Assembly (NCBI GenBank): GCA_910588625.1
Contig: CAJUQN010000061.1
Span: 1-16,798 of the forward strand
Source of the DNA: an uncultured Oscillospiraceae bacterium
GTDB lineage: Bacteria > Bacillota > Clostridia > Oscillospirales > Oscillospiraceae
Direction: 5' to 3'
Length of the DNA: 16,798 nucleotides
In this document: positions 6,670 to 12,840 of the stretch, piece after piece
Position numbering within the stretch: the first letter of the stretch is position 1
Layout: each line of letters begins with the position of its first letter
Position numbers and translations under genes: made by a program
The notes under the pieces: generated by a model
What the model was told of the DNA's origin: nothing
Seen by the model: the letters and a program-made list of their open reading frames with translations, nothing else
Database searches by the model: none

Positions 6670-8343
6670 ATGGAGCACAGCGGCTGGACATGTTATTACC
6701 CCCGCCCCCAATTACGGCGGGACAGCTTTTTTCCGCTGACGGAGGCCTGGACGCTGAACGGCAGACCCATTCGGATCCCCTGGCCGCCCCAGGCCCCGCA
6801 GTCCAGTTATGGGACCGGTGTGGGAGACGTGCTGCATTACGAGACGGTTTTCACCCTGCCCCAGGGCTTTATCCCTGAGAACCATCGGGTAATACTCCAC
6901 TTCGGAGCGGTGGACCAGGTGGCGGAGGTGTGGGTGAACGGCCACAGTGTGACCCGTCACGAGGGCGGCTATCTGCCCTTTTCCGCCGATATCACCGGCG
7001 TTCTGGGAGACGGCGAAAACCGTCTGTCAGTGAAGGCGACAGATACCCTCTCCCATGACTACCCCTACGGCAAGCAGCACAAGCGCCCCCATGGGATGTG
7101 GTACACCCCCGTATCCGGCATCTGGCAACCAGTGTGGCTGGAGGCCGTCCCGGCCACAGGTGCGGTGCGGTCTGTGCGCGTCACCCCAGACCTGACCGGT
7201 ATCACCATCGAGGTGGACGCGGGCGGCGAGGAATATAACATAGCCGTCCCTCAGGAGAACGGAAAAATCCTTACCGCCGCCGGAAAGGATAACCCCCTTC
7301 GTCTGGAGCTCCCAAAGCCCTGCCTTTGGGAGCCGGACGCCCCTTACTTATACCCCATGACGATCACCACCGCCACAGACCAGGTGGAAAGCTACTTTGC
7401 CCTGCGAACCGTGACGACGGAGGAGATCAACGGCCACACCCGCCTATGCCTCAACGGCAAGCCCATTTTCCTCCACGGCGTACTGGATCAGGGCTATTTC
7501 GAGGATGGCCTCTTTCTGCCCCGAGGTCCGGAGGAGTACGATGCCGACATCCTGCGGATGAAGGAGCTGGGCTTCAACACCCTGCGCAAACACATCAAGG
7601 TGGAGCCTGAGGCGTTCTACTATGCCTGCGACCGTCTGGGAATGCTGGTGGTCCAGGACATGGTGAACTCCGGGGAGTACCGCTATGTCCGGGATACCGT
7701 GATGCCCACCCTGGGTCGCAAAAAGCGCAAAGATGTGGGTGTGGGCGGCGCCGAACAGCGTAAGCTGTTCTTTGAGCGCCACTGTCTGGACACCATTGTC
7801 CACCTGAACAATCACCCCTGTATCATCGGCTGGACCATTTTCAACGAGGGCTGGGGCCAGTATGACTCAGACCGTATATACCGCCTGCTCAAGCCCTCCG
7901 ATCCCACCAGGTTCTTTATGTCCACCTCCGGCTGGTTTGCCCAGAAGGAGAGCGATGTGCAAAGTGAACACGTCTACTTCAACAGCCGGGTGCTGAACGG
8001 GAACCAGCCGGGAAAATTCCTGTTTCTCAGTGAGTGCGGCGGCTTCTCCCGCCGCATTGAGGGCCACGTCTCCCAAGAGCGCAAAAACTACGGCTACGGC
8101 GAGCAGGCGGAGACCGAAGTGGACCTCCAGGTCCGGATCCGGCTGATGTATCATGATATGGTTCTGGCCTCCATCCCCAACGGCCTGTGCGGGTGCATCT
8201 ACACCCAGCTCAGCGATGTGGAGGGGGAGACCAACGGTCTTTACACCTATGACCGGCAGGTGCGCAAGATCGATCCAGCCGCCATGCGGGGTATCGCGGC
8301 GGAGGTCAAACAGGCGTTGGAAAAAGCGGTGGAAAACGGTTGA
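6670..8343 (+). CDS. Glycoside hydrolase family 2 (beta-galactosidase/beta-glucuronidase-like)
   Basis: The 557-residue protein shows the GH2 order: an N-terminal jelly-roll sugar-binding domain (VAEVWVNGHSVTRHEGGYLPF), a shortened immunoglobulin-like domain, and a TIM barrel beginning around the LNGKPIFLHGVLDQGYFEDG segment. The probable acid/base is Glu393 in IFNEGWG, and the probable nucleophile is Glu455 in LSECGG. It lacks a signal peptide, so it should act on small glycosides in the cytoplasm. It is far shorter than LacZ (about 1020 residues) and close to the compact GH2 enzymes of gut bacteria; substrate specificity cannot be assigned. AAAGGGAG lies 7 bases before the ATG at 6670; a GTG six bases earlier is less well placed. 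No transporter or sugar regulator accompanies it. Confidence 0.85.
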   Translation: MEHSGWTCYYPRPQLRRDSFFPLTEAWTLNGRPIRIPWPPQAPQSSYGTGVGDVLHYETVFTLPQGFIPENHRVILHFGAVDQVAEVWVNGHSVTRHEGGYLPFSADITGVLGDGENRLSVKATDTLSHDYPYGKQHKRPHGMWYTPVSGIWQPVWLEAVPATGAVRSVRVTPDLTGITIEVDAGGEEYNIAVPQENGKILTAAGKDNPLRLELPKPCLWEPDAPYLYPMTITTATDQVESYFALRTVTTEEINGHTRLCLNGKPIFLHGVLDQGYFEDGLFLPRGPEEYDADILRMKELGFNTLRKHIKVEPEAFYYACDRLGMLVVQDMVNSGEYRYVRDTVMPTLGRKKRKDVGVGGAEQRKLFFERHCLDTIVHLNNHPCIIGWTIFNEGWGQYDSDRIYRLLKPSDPTRFFMSTSGWFAQKESDVQSEHVYFNSRVLNGNQPGKFLFLSECGGFSRRIEGHVSQERKNYGYGEQAETEVDLQVRIRLMYHDMVLASIPNGLCGCIYTQLSDVEGETNGLYTYDRQVRKIDPAAMRGIAAEVKQALEKAVENG

Positions 8344-8367
8344 CACCTCAGAAAAAAGTGCTATACT
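8340..8367 (+). promoter_or_regulatory. Strong sigma-A promoter of the ferritin gene
   Basis: A perfect TTGACA (8340-8345), overlapping the stop codon of the GH2 gene, is followed after 16 bases by TATACT (8362-8367). A small CCGCG/CGCGG hairpin (8382-8394) lies in the leader just before the ribosome binding site. The iron-responsive operator cannot be identified with confidence. Confidence 0.8.
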
Positions 8368-8417
8368 TTCCAATGAAAGCGCCGCGGGACGCGGAACATA
8401 AATAAGGAGTGTTTGAA

Positions 8418-8927
8418 ATGAATCAAAAAGTTGCTGAACTGCTGAACGACCAGATCAATAAGGAACTGTACTCCGCTTACCTCTATCTGGACATGGCCAA
8501 CTTTTACAGTGCCAAGGGGCTGGATGGCTTCGCCAACTGGTACGAGATCCAGGCCAAGGAGGAGCAGGACCACGCCATGCTCATCTACAAGTACCTGCAC
8601 AACAACGACCAGACCGTCACCCTGGGCGCCATCGCCAAGCCTGACAAGGAATTCAAGGAGCTGATGGACCCCCTGAAGGCCGCCCACATCCACGAGCAGT
8701 ATGTTACCGGACTGATCCACGCCATCTATGACGCCGCACTGGAGGCCAAGGACCACCGCACCATGCAGTTTCTGGACTGGTTCGTCAAGGAGCAGGGCGA
8801 GGAGGAGAAAAACTCCTCCGATTTGATCCGTAAGATGGAGTTGTTCGGCGACGACGCCAAGGCCCTGTATATGCTCAACAGCGAACTGGCGGGCCGTACC
8901 TATTCTGCTCCTTCTCTCCAGCTGTAA
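8418..8927 (+). CDS. ftnA: Bacterial non-heme ferritin
   Basis: The 169-residue four-helix-bundle ferritin oxidises Fe(II) and stores it as mineral inside a 24-subunit cytoplasmic shell. All ferroxidase ligands known from Escherichia coli FtnA (E17, E50, H53, E94, Q127, E130) are present one position earlier: Glu16, Glu49, His52, Glu93, Gln126 and Glu129. No heme-binding methionine of the bacterioferritin type is evident, and there is no C-terminal rubredoxin domain, so it is not rubrerythrin. AAGGAG (8404-8409) is 8 bases before the ATG at 8418; an in-frame GTG at 8409 overlaps that site and is rejected. It is transcribed alone between its own promoter and a terminator shared with the convergent M23 gene. 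Confidence 0.95.
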   Translation: MNQKVAELLNDQINKELYSAYLYLDMANFYSAKGLDGFANWYEIQAKEEQDHAMLIYKYLHNNDQTVTLGAIAKPDKEFKELMDPLKAAHIHEQYVTGLIHAIYDAALEAKDHRTMQFLDWFVKEQGEEEKNSSDLIRKMELFGDDAKALYMLNSELAGRTYSAPSLQL

Positions 8928-8948
8928 TTGAACGGTTGGTTCGGATGA

Positions 8949-8983
8949 AAGAAGCCCGGCCCTTTCCAGGGGCCGGGCTTCTT
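8949..8983. terminator. Bidirectional terminator between ferritin and M23 genes
   Basis: A GC-rich 14-bp stem (8949-8962/8970-8983), AAGAAGCCCGGCCC and its complement, sits between two converging genes just after both stops. It should stop transcription from both sides, although the T-tracts are short. Confidence 0.8.
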
Positions 8984-8988
8984 GTGTG

Positions 8989-9735
8989 TTATTGCTCAGG
9001 CAGATAGTCGGCGGGGTCCATAGGGTAACCGTCCTTTAACAGCGCGTAGTGCAGATGAGAGGCCCGGCCGCTCTCAGCGGCGGCGGTCTGCCCCACAGAG
9101 CCGATGACGGTGCCGGTGGCCACGGCATCCCCGACTTTCACCGTGGGCACAGCGGCGAGATTGGCGTACTGGCTCACCAGGCCCTGCCCGTGGTCAATTT
9201 CCACCATGGTGCCCATCAGATCGTCCTCATACAGGGCGGTCACTGTGCCGGCGGCGGCGGCCAGCACCTGAGTGCCCTGCTCAGAGGCGATGTCCAGCCC
9301 GTTGTGGGTGCGCCAGTCACCCATGGTCTCGTTATAGGCCAGCGCCTCCGCCGAATACCCGGCGATAATGGCGCCTTTCACCGGCCATGTAAAGACCAGT
9401 GGGGCAGGGGCCACGGAGGGTGCGGGCGCTTCCGAGGGTACGGACGCCGAAGGGGCCTCAGAGGCCGGAGGCGTAGTGATTTTGGCGGAGCTGGCGGCGG
9501 GAGAGTCAGAGGGCCTGACGGTCGGTCTCACAGAGGGCGCGGCAGAGGGCTCCACAATGGCGGCGGAGCCGGACACGGGCTGGTCCAAGGTCTGGTCCAG
9601 CCCGCCGCGGACCCCTTGGACCAGGTAGTAGCCGGACAGGGCGATGGCGGCCACACAGATGAGTACTACAAGATAGAAACCCTTTCCTGAGATGAAATCG
9701 CTCATTTTTTCGAGCCATGTTCGTTTGTTGTTCAT
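8989..9735 (-). CDS. Membrane-anchored M23 (LytM-type) peptidase, SpoIIQ-like
   Basis: The 248-residue protein has one N-terminal membrane helix (~19-40), a long Pro/Ser/Ala-rich linker (~50-115) and a C-terminal LytM domain (~115-248). The zinc ligands of active M23 peptidases are present: His144 and Asp148 in HNGLD, and His227/His229 in HLH. Size, topology and the FTWPVKGAIIAGYSAE opening fit SpoIIQ, the forespore half of the SpoIIQ-SpoIIIAH channel; in Bacillus the site is degenerate, whereas clostridial versions keep it. GGAGGT sits 6 bases before the ATG. A sigma-F/G-like promoter precedes the gene, supporting a sporulation role. It is not next to spoIID or spoIIID as in many relatives, so a general cell-wall hydrolase remains possible. 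Confidence 0.75.
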   Translation of the reverse strand: MNNKRTWLEKMSDFISGKGFYLVVLICVAAIALSGYYLVQGVRGGLDQTLDQPVSGSAAIVEPSAAPSVRPTVRPSDSPAASSAKITTPPASEAPSASVPSEAPAPSVAPAPLVFTWPVKGAIIAGYSAEALAYNETMGDWRTHNGLDIASEQGTQVLAAAAGTVTALYEDDLMGTMVEIDHGQGLVSQYANLAAVPTVKVGDAVATGTVIGSVGQTAAAESGRASHLHYALLKDGYPMDPADYLPEQ

Positions 9736-9754
9736 AACAACACCTCCGGCCCCT

Positions 9755-9783
9755 ATTGTGGACGGAGGCGTAGCAATTTATAC
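9755..9783 (-). promoter_or_regulatory. Sigma-F/sigma-G-like promoter of the M23 gene
   Basis: On the minus strand GTATA (9783-9779) and GTCCACAAT (9763-9755) are spaced by 15 bases. This matches the forespore consensus GYATA-N15/16-GGNNANANT except for one G. The transcript would begin about 13 bases before the ATG, just upstream of the ribosome binding site. Confidence 0.5.
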
Positions 9784-9811
9784 CATCCCAGAAGGAAAAA
9801 TCCCCTGGGGA

Positions 9812-9841
9812 TTGTTTTCGACGGGGAAGATGTGGTAAACT
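9812..9841 (+). promoter_or_regulatory. Possible recG promoter
   Basis: TTGTTT (9812-9817), an 18-base spacer and TAAACT (9836-9841) with a preceding TGG would start transcription near 9848, about 20 bases before the GTG. The match is moderate. Confidence 0.35.
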
Positions 9842-9867
9842 ATGGGAGCAACATTGAGGGAAAGCAG

Positions 9868-11955
9868 GTGAAACAAATGCCGCTGACACGAGAGACGCCC
9901 CTGACCGGCCTGCCCGGGGTGGGCCCCGTCCGGGGACAGAAGCTGGAAAAGCTGGGGCTGCGCACCCTGGGGGACACCCTGGACCACCTGCCCCAGCGGT
10001 ATGAGGACCGCCGGGAGTGCTGCGCCCTCCAGGACGCGCCCCGGGACCGGCCCTGCTGTGTGTCTGCCATGGTGGCGGAGACGCCCCGCATCAGCTTTGT
10101 TCGCCGGGGCCTAACCCTGGTGAAGGTGAAGGCGGTGGACGGAGCCGGGACGGTGCACATCACCTTTTTCAACCAGGATTACATCCGGGAGGTCATGCGG
10201 GCGGGGGAGAGCTTCGTGTTTTACGGGGTGGTGGAGCGCCAGGGGAACCTGTTCACCATGACAAACCCTGTTTTCGAGCGGGAGGGCACAGGACGCACTA
10301 CGGGGCTCATCATGCCGGTGTATCCCCTGACGGCGGGCATCTCCAACAACCTGATGGCCGGCCTCACCCGCCGGGCGGTGGAGGAGTGCCTGGAGGGGTT
10401 GCCCGAAGTCCTGCCCGCGAAGATACGAAAAGACCATCAGCTCTGCCAGACCCAGTTTGCCCGGAAACACATCCACTATCCCGCCACCTTTGAGGAGCTG
10501 GAGACGGTCCGGCGGCGGCTGGTATTTGAGGAGCTGTTCATCCTCACCTGCGGCCTGGCTCAGTTGAAGGACCGCCGCTCGGCGGGGGATGGGCGGTTGA
10601 TGGACAGCTCGCCCGAGGAGTTCGTTGCCCTCCTGCCCTTTACCCCCACGGAGGCTCAGCGGCGGGCCATGGAGGACATAGCCGCAGATTTGAAGTCCGG
10701 GAAGGCCATGAACCGCCTGGTACAGGGTGACGTGGGTTCCGGTAAAACAGCGGTCGCGGCCTTTGGGGCCTGGGCGGCGGCGAAAAACGGAGTCCAGTGC
10801 GCGCTGATGGCGCCCACCGAACTGCTGGCGGAACAGCACGCCCGAACCATGGACGCCCTGCTTTCCCCCGCCGGGATGCGGGTGGCCCTCCTCACCGGGT
10901 CGGTGAAGGGGAAGGAGAAAAAGAACCTCCTGTCCGCTCTGGCGGAGGGGGGGATTGACCTTATCGTAGGTACCCACGCTTTGTTTTCCCAGGGGGTGGA
11001 GTATAAGGATTTGGGCCTGGTGATTGCCGATGAACAGCACCGGTTCGGCGTGGCCCAGCGGGCGGCGTTGGCGGAGAAGGGCGGCGCTGTCCCGCCCCAT
11101 GTGCTGGTCATGTCCGCCACCCCAATCCCGCGGACACTGGCCCTCATTATCTATGGTGATTTGGACGTGTCCATCATGGATGAGCTTCCGCCAGGGCGGA
11201 CCCCGGTGTCCACTCTCTTGGTGGGCGAGGACAAACGTCAGCGGATGTACGGCTTCGTCCGCAGGCAGGTGGACGAGGGGCGGCAGGTGTATATCGTGTG
11301 TCCCTCCGTGGAGGAGAATGGCGGCGCGGGCTGGGAGGACGGCCCGGGTATGGACTTAAAGGCCGTCACCGCTTACGCAAGGGAATTGCAGGAGCGGGTT
11401 TTTCCCGACCTGCGCGTAGGCTTCGTCCATGGAAAGCTGAACGCGAAGGACAAGGAGGCGGCAATGTCCGCCTTCAACCGGGGAGAGCTGGACGTGCTGG
11501 TGTCCACCACTGTCATTGAGGTGGGGGTGGACGTACCCAATGCCTCTGTCATCATTATCGAAAACGCGGAGCGGTTCGGACTGAGCCAGCTCCACCAGCT
11601 CCGGGGCCGGGTGGGACGGGGGAAGCACCAGAGCTGGTGCATTCTGGTCACCGCCAGCGGTCGTGAGACGGCGCGGGAGCGGCTCAAGGCCTTGTGCGCC
11701 ACCAACGACGGGTTTCAGATCGCGGAGGAGGACCTGCGTCTGCGGGGTCCCGGTGACTTCTTCGGCAAGCGTCAGCACGGCCTGCCACAGCTGAAGGTGG
11801 CGGATTTTGCCTCCGATATGCAGCTGTTGAAGGAGGCCAAGCAGGCGGCGGAGGAGCTGATCGCCGACGACCCGGAGTTGAAAAAGTCCTCCCACCGGCT
11901 GTTGAAGCGGAAGGTGCAGAAGCTGTTTCAAGAAAACGCGGAGCTGTTTCATTGA
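9868..11955 (+). CDS. recG: ATP-dependent DNA helicase RecG
   Basis: RecG unwinds branched DNA and reverses stalled replication forks. The order is standard: an N-terminal helical/helix-hairpin-helix segment (LTGLPGVGPVRGQKLEKLG), the OB-fold wedge domain that splits the fork (~60-150), then two helicase lobes. Motif I is GDVGSGKT (287-294), motif II is DEQH (388-391), motif III contains VMSATPIPRTL, and motif VI is QLHQLRGRVGRG. The TRG element and C-terminal DFFGKRQHGLPQLKVAD follow as in the family. The 695 residues fit the usual 670-700. GTG at 9868 has GAGGG 7 bases upstream; ATG at 9877 is an equally possible start. It is divergent from the M23 gene and ends at its own terminator, so it seems monocistronic. 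Confidence 0.97.
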   Translation: MKQMPLTRETPLTGLPGVGPVRGQKLEKLGLRTLGDTLDHLPQRYEDRRECCALQDAPRDRPCCVSAMVAETPRISFVRRGLTLVKVKAVDGAGTVHITFFNQDYIREVMRAGESFVFYGVVERQGNLFTMTNPVFEREGTGRTTGLIMPVYPLTAGISNNLMAGLTRRAVEECLEGLPEVLPAKIRKDHQLCQTQFARKHIHYPATFEELETVRRRLVFEELFILTCGLAQLKDRRSAGDGRLMDSSPEEFVALLPFTPTEAQRRAMEDIAADLKSGKAMNRLVQGDVGSGKTAVAAFGAWAAAKNGVQCALMAPTELLAEQHARTMDALLSPAGMRVALLTGSVKGKEKKNLLSALAEGGIDLIVGTHALFSQGVEYKDLGLVIADEQHRFGVAQRAALAEKGGAVPPHVLVMSATPIPRTLALIIYGDLDVSIMDELPPGRTPVSTLLVGEDKRQRMYGFVRRQVDEGRQVYIVCPSVEENGGAGWEDGPGMDLKAVTAYARELQERVFPDLRVGFVHGKLNAKDKEAAMSAFNRGELDVLVSTTVIEVGVDVPNASVIIIENAERFGLSQLHQLRGRVGRGKHQSWCILVTASGRETARERLKALCATNDGFQIAEEDLRLRGPGDFFGKRQHGLPQLKVADFASDMQLLKEAKQAAEELIADDPELKKSSHRLLKRKVQKLFQENAELFH

Positions 11956-11959
11956 GCGC

Positions 11960-11988
11960 AAAAGGCTTCCCCTGTGGGGAAGCCTTTT
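11960..11988 (+). terminator. recG terminator
   Basis: A perfect 13-bp stem, AAAAGGCTTCCCC (11960-11972) and GGGGAAGCCTTTT (11976-11988), with a 3-base loop, lies 4 bases after the recG stop. Confidence 0.9.
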
Positions 11989-12323
11989 GTATCTTTGATC
12001 GCTGCTGTTTGCCAGGGGAGCATATTGTTTTCAAACAGAGCATTCAATCTGCCTGTGTCCTTCAACCACGCAAGATAGGAGCGAACGGTGCTGCCCACCA
12101 GGATATGTGAGAGAGCCCGTCGCTGTCCAGTTGCGCTGCCAAACCGTCCATACACGTCAAACGGCTTTATTTCAGCTCCCGTTTGAACGAATAAACCTAC
12201 AGAGGGATATCAATATGATAAAATCGCCGTTTGTGATGATGAAGCCAACCGAATCAGAAGGACAACGACACATATAGGCGACAACATACGGTATTTTCTT
12301 GACACAAACAGGGAGGGAGAACA
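11989..12323. other. Intergenic stretch without a recognised gene
   Basis: This stretch is more AT-rich than its surroundings. On the minus strand a frame of 68 codons (12155 down to 11949) contains HILVGSTVRSYLAWLKDTGR, which looks protein-like, but it runs through the recG terminator and has no ribosome binding site, so it is at most a remnant. A 20-residue plus-strand frame at 12215-12277 has AGAGGG upstream. An inverted repeat, TCAAACGG/CCGTTTGA, is at 12157-12164/12179-12186. A TTGACA at 12299-12304 lacks a matching -10 before the next gene. Confidence 0.4.
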
Positions 12324-12674
12324 TTGAGCAACACGATTCAACCCAATTATGGGACGAGAGCGTATAGCGCCACTGCAAAAAACCGCAGGACAAGGCAGTC
12401 CGGGACCCAGCCCAATGGCTTTCTTGCCATGGCGGCCCGGTTGGGCGGCGGCGGAGAGACATTGATGTCCGATCTGGAAAGCATGACCGGTATGGCGTCT
12501 ATGCCTGCGAGCCTGATGATGGATTTGTCAGTGCGGGCTTCGGGCCAGGTGCAGACAGAGGGCGTGGCGGCGGCGGAAGCGCCGTCGCTGGAAGCCATGC
12601 TGAAAACCAAATATCCCACTGAGACGGTTTTGTCCATCACCCAGGCTCAGGTCTGGGGAGGAGCAGTGCTGTAA
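12324..12674 (+). CDS. Unrecognised 116-residue protein, Ala/Met-rich
   Basis: I do not recognise this gene. TTG at 12324 is the start, with GGAGGG about 7 bases upstream. The N terminus is polar and basic (residues ~19-25 KNRRTRQ), the middle is rich in Gly, Met and Ala (ARLGGGGETLMSDLESMTGM), and the C-terminal third has an acidic helix PSLEAMLKTKYP. There is no signal peptide or membrane helix. The LEAMLKxKYP block faintly recalls small clostridial proteins of the DUF6033 type, but their conserved aromatic C-terminal motif is not present in any frame here, so this is only a hint. It lies between recG and the GTPase gene with its own terminator. Codon-like periodicity and a good ribosome binding site favour a real gene. 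Confidence 0.55.
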   Translation: MSNTIQPNYGTRAYSATAKNRRTRQSGTQPNGFLAMAARLGGGGETLMSDLESMTGMASMPASLMMDLSVRASGQVQTEGVAAAEAPSLEAMLKTKYPTETVLSITQAQVWGGAVL

Positions 12675-12680
12675 AACAGG

Positions 12681-12724
12681 AAAAGAAAGCACAGGGCTTA
12701 TTTGAGCCCTGTGCTTTTCTTTTC
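12681..12724 (+). terminator. Terminator of the 116-residue gene
   Basis: AGCACAGGGCT (12688-12698) pairs with AGCCCTGTGCT (12705-12715). The flanks AAAAGAA and TTTCTTTTC extend the stem and supply the T-tract. It lies directly after the stop. Confidence 0.85.
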
Positions 12725-12765
12725 GCACAGCGCCGCCGAAAAAGGCTGTCGGAGAGAAATACCTA

Positions 12766-12794
12766 TCGACGAATGGGCGGCCTTGTGCTATAAT
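12766..12794 (+). promoter_or_regulatory. Sigma-A promoter of the GTPase-NYN gene
   Basis: A perfect TATAAT (12789-12794) with extended TGC and a weak -35, TCGACG (12766-12771), are spaced by 17 bases. Transcription near 12801 leaves about 40 bases before GTG 12841, which argues against the earlier in-frame GTG at 12805. Confidence 0.65.
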
Positions 12795-12840
12795 TCTTCT
12801 AAATGTGTGTTTGGAATACTTGGCGTCAGGGGGTGGAAAA

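Noticed and set aside
9049..9690. 213-codon plus-strand frame across the M23 gene
   Set aside because: Repetitive Gly/Arg translation produced by the Pro/Ser/Ala-rich linker on the opposite strand.
10111..11100. 329-codon open frame antisense to recG
   Set aside because: Shadow of recG; rich in Gly, His, Arg and Gln without motifs or a start signal.
11949..12155. 68-codon minus-strand frame between recG and the 116-residue gene
   Set aside because: It runs through the recG terminator and has no ribosome binding site; the peptide looks protein-like but I cannot place it, so it is only noted in the intergenic entry.
12215..12277. 20-residue frame with AGAGGG upstream, before the 116-residue gene
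   Set aside because: Too short to support without conservation data; no regulatory peptide features and no nearby terminator/antiterminator pair.
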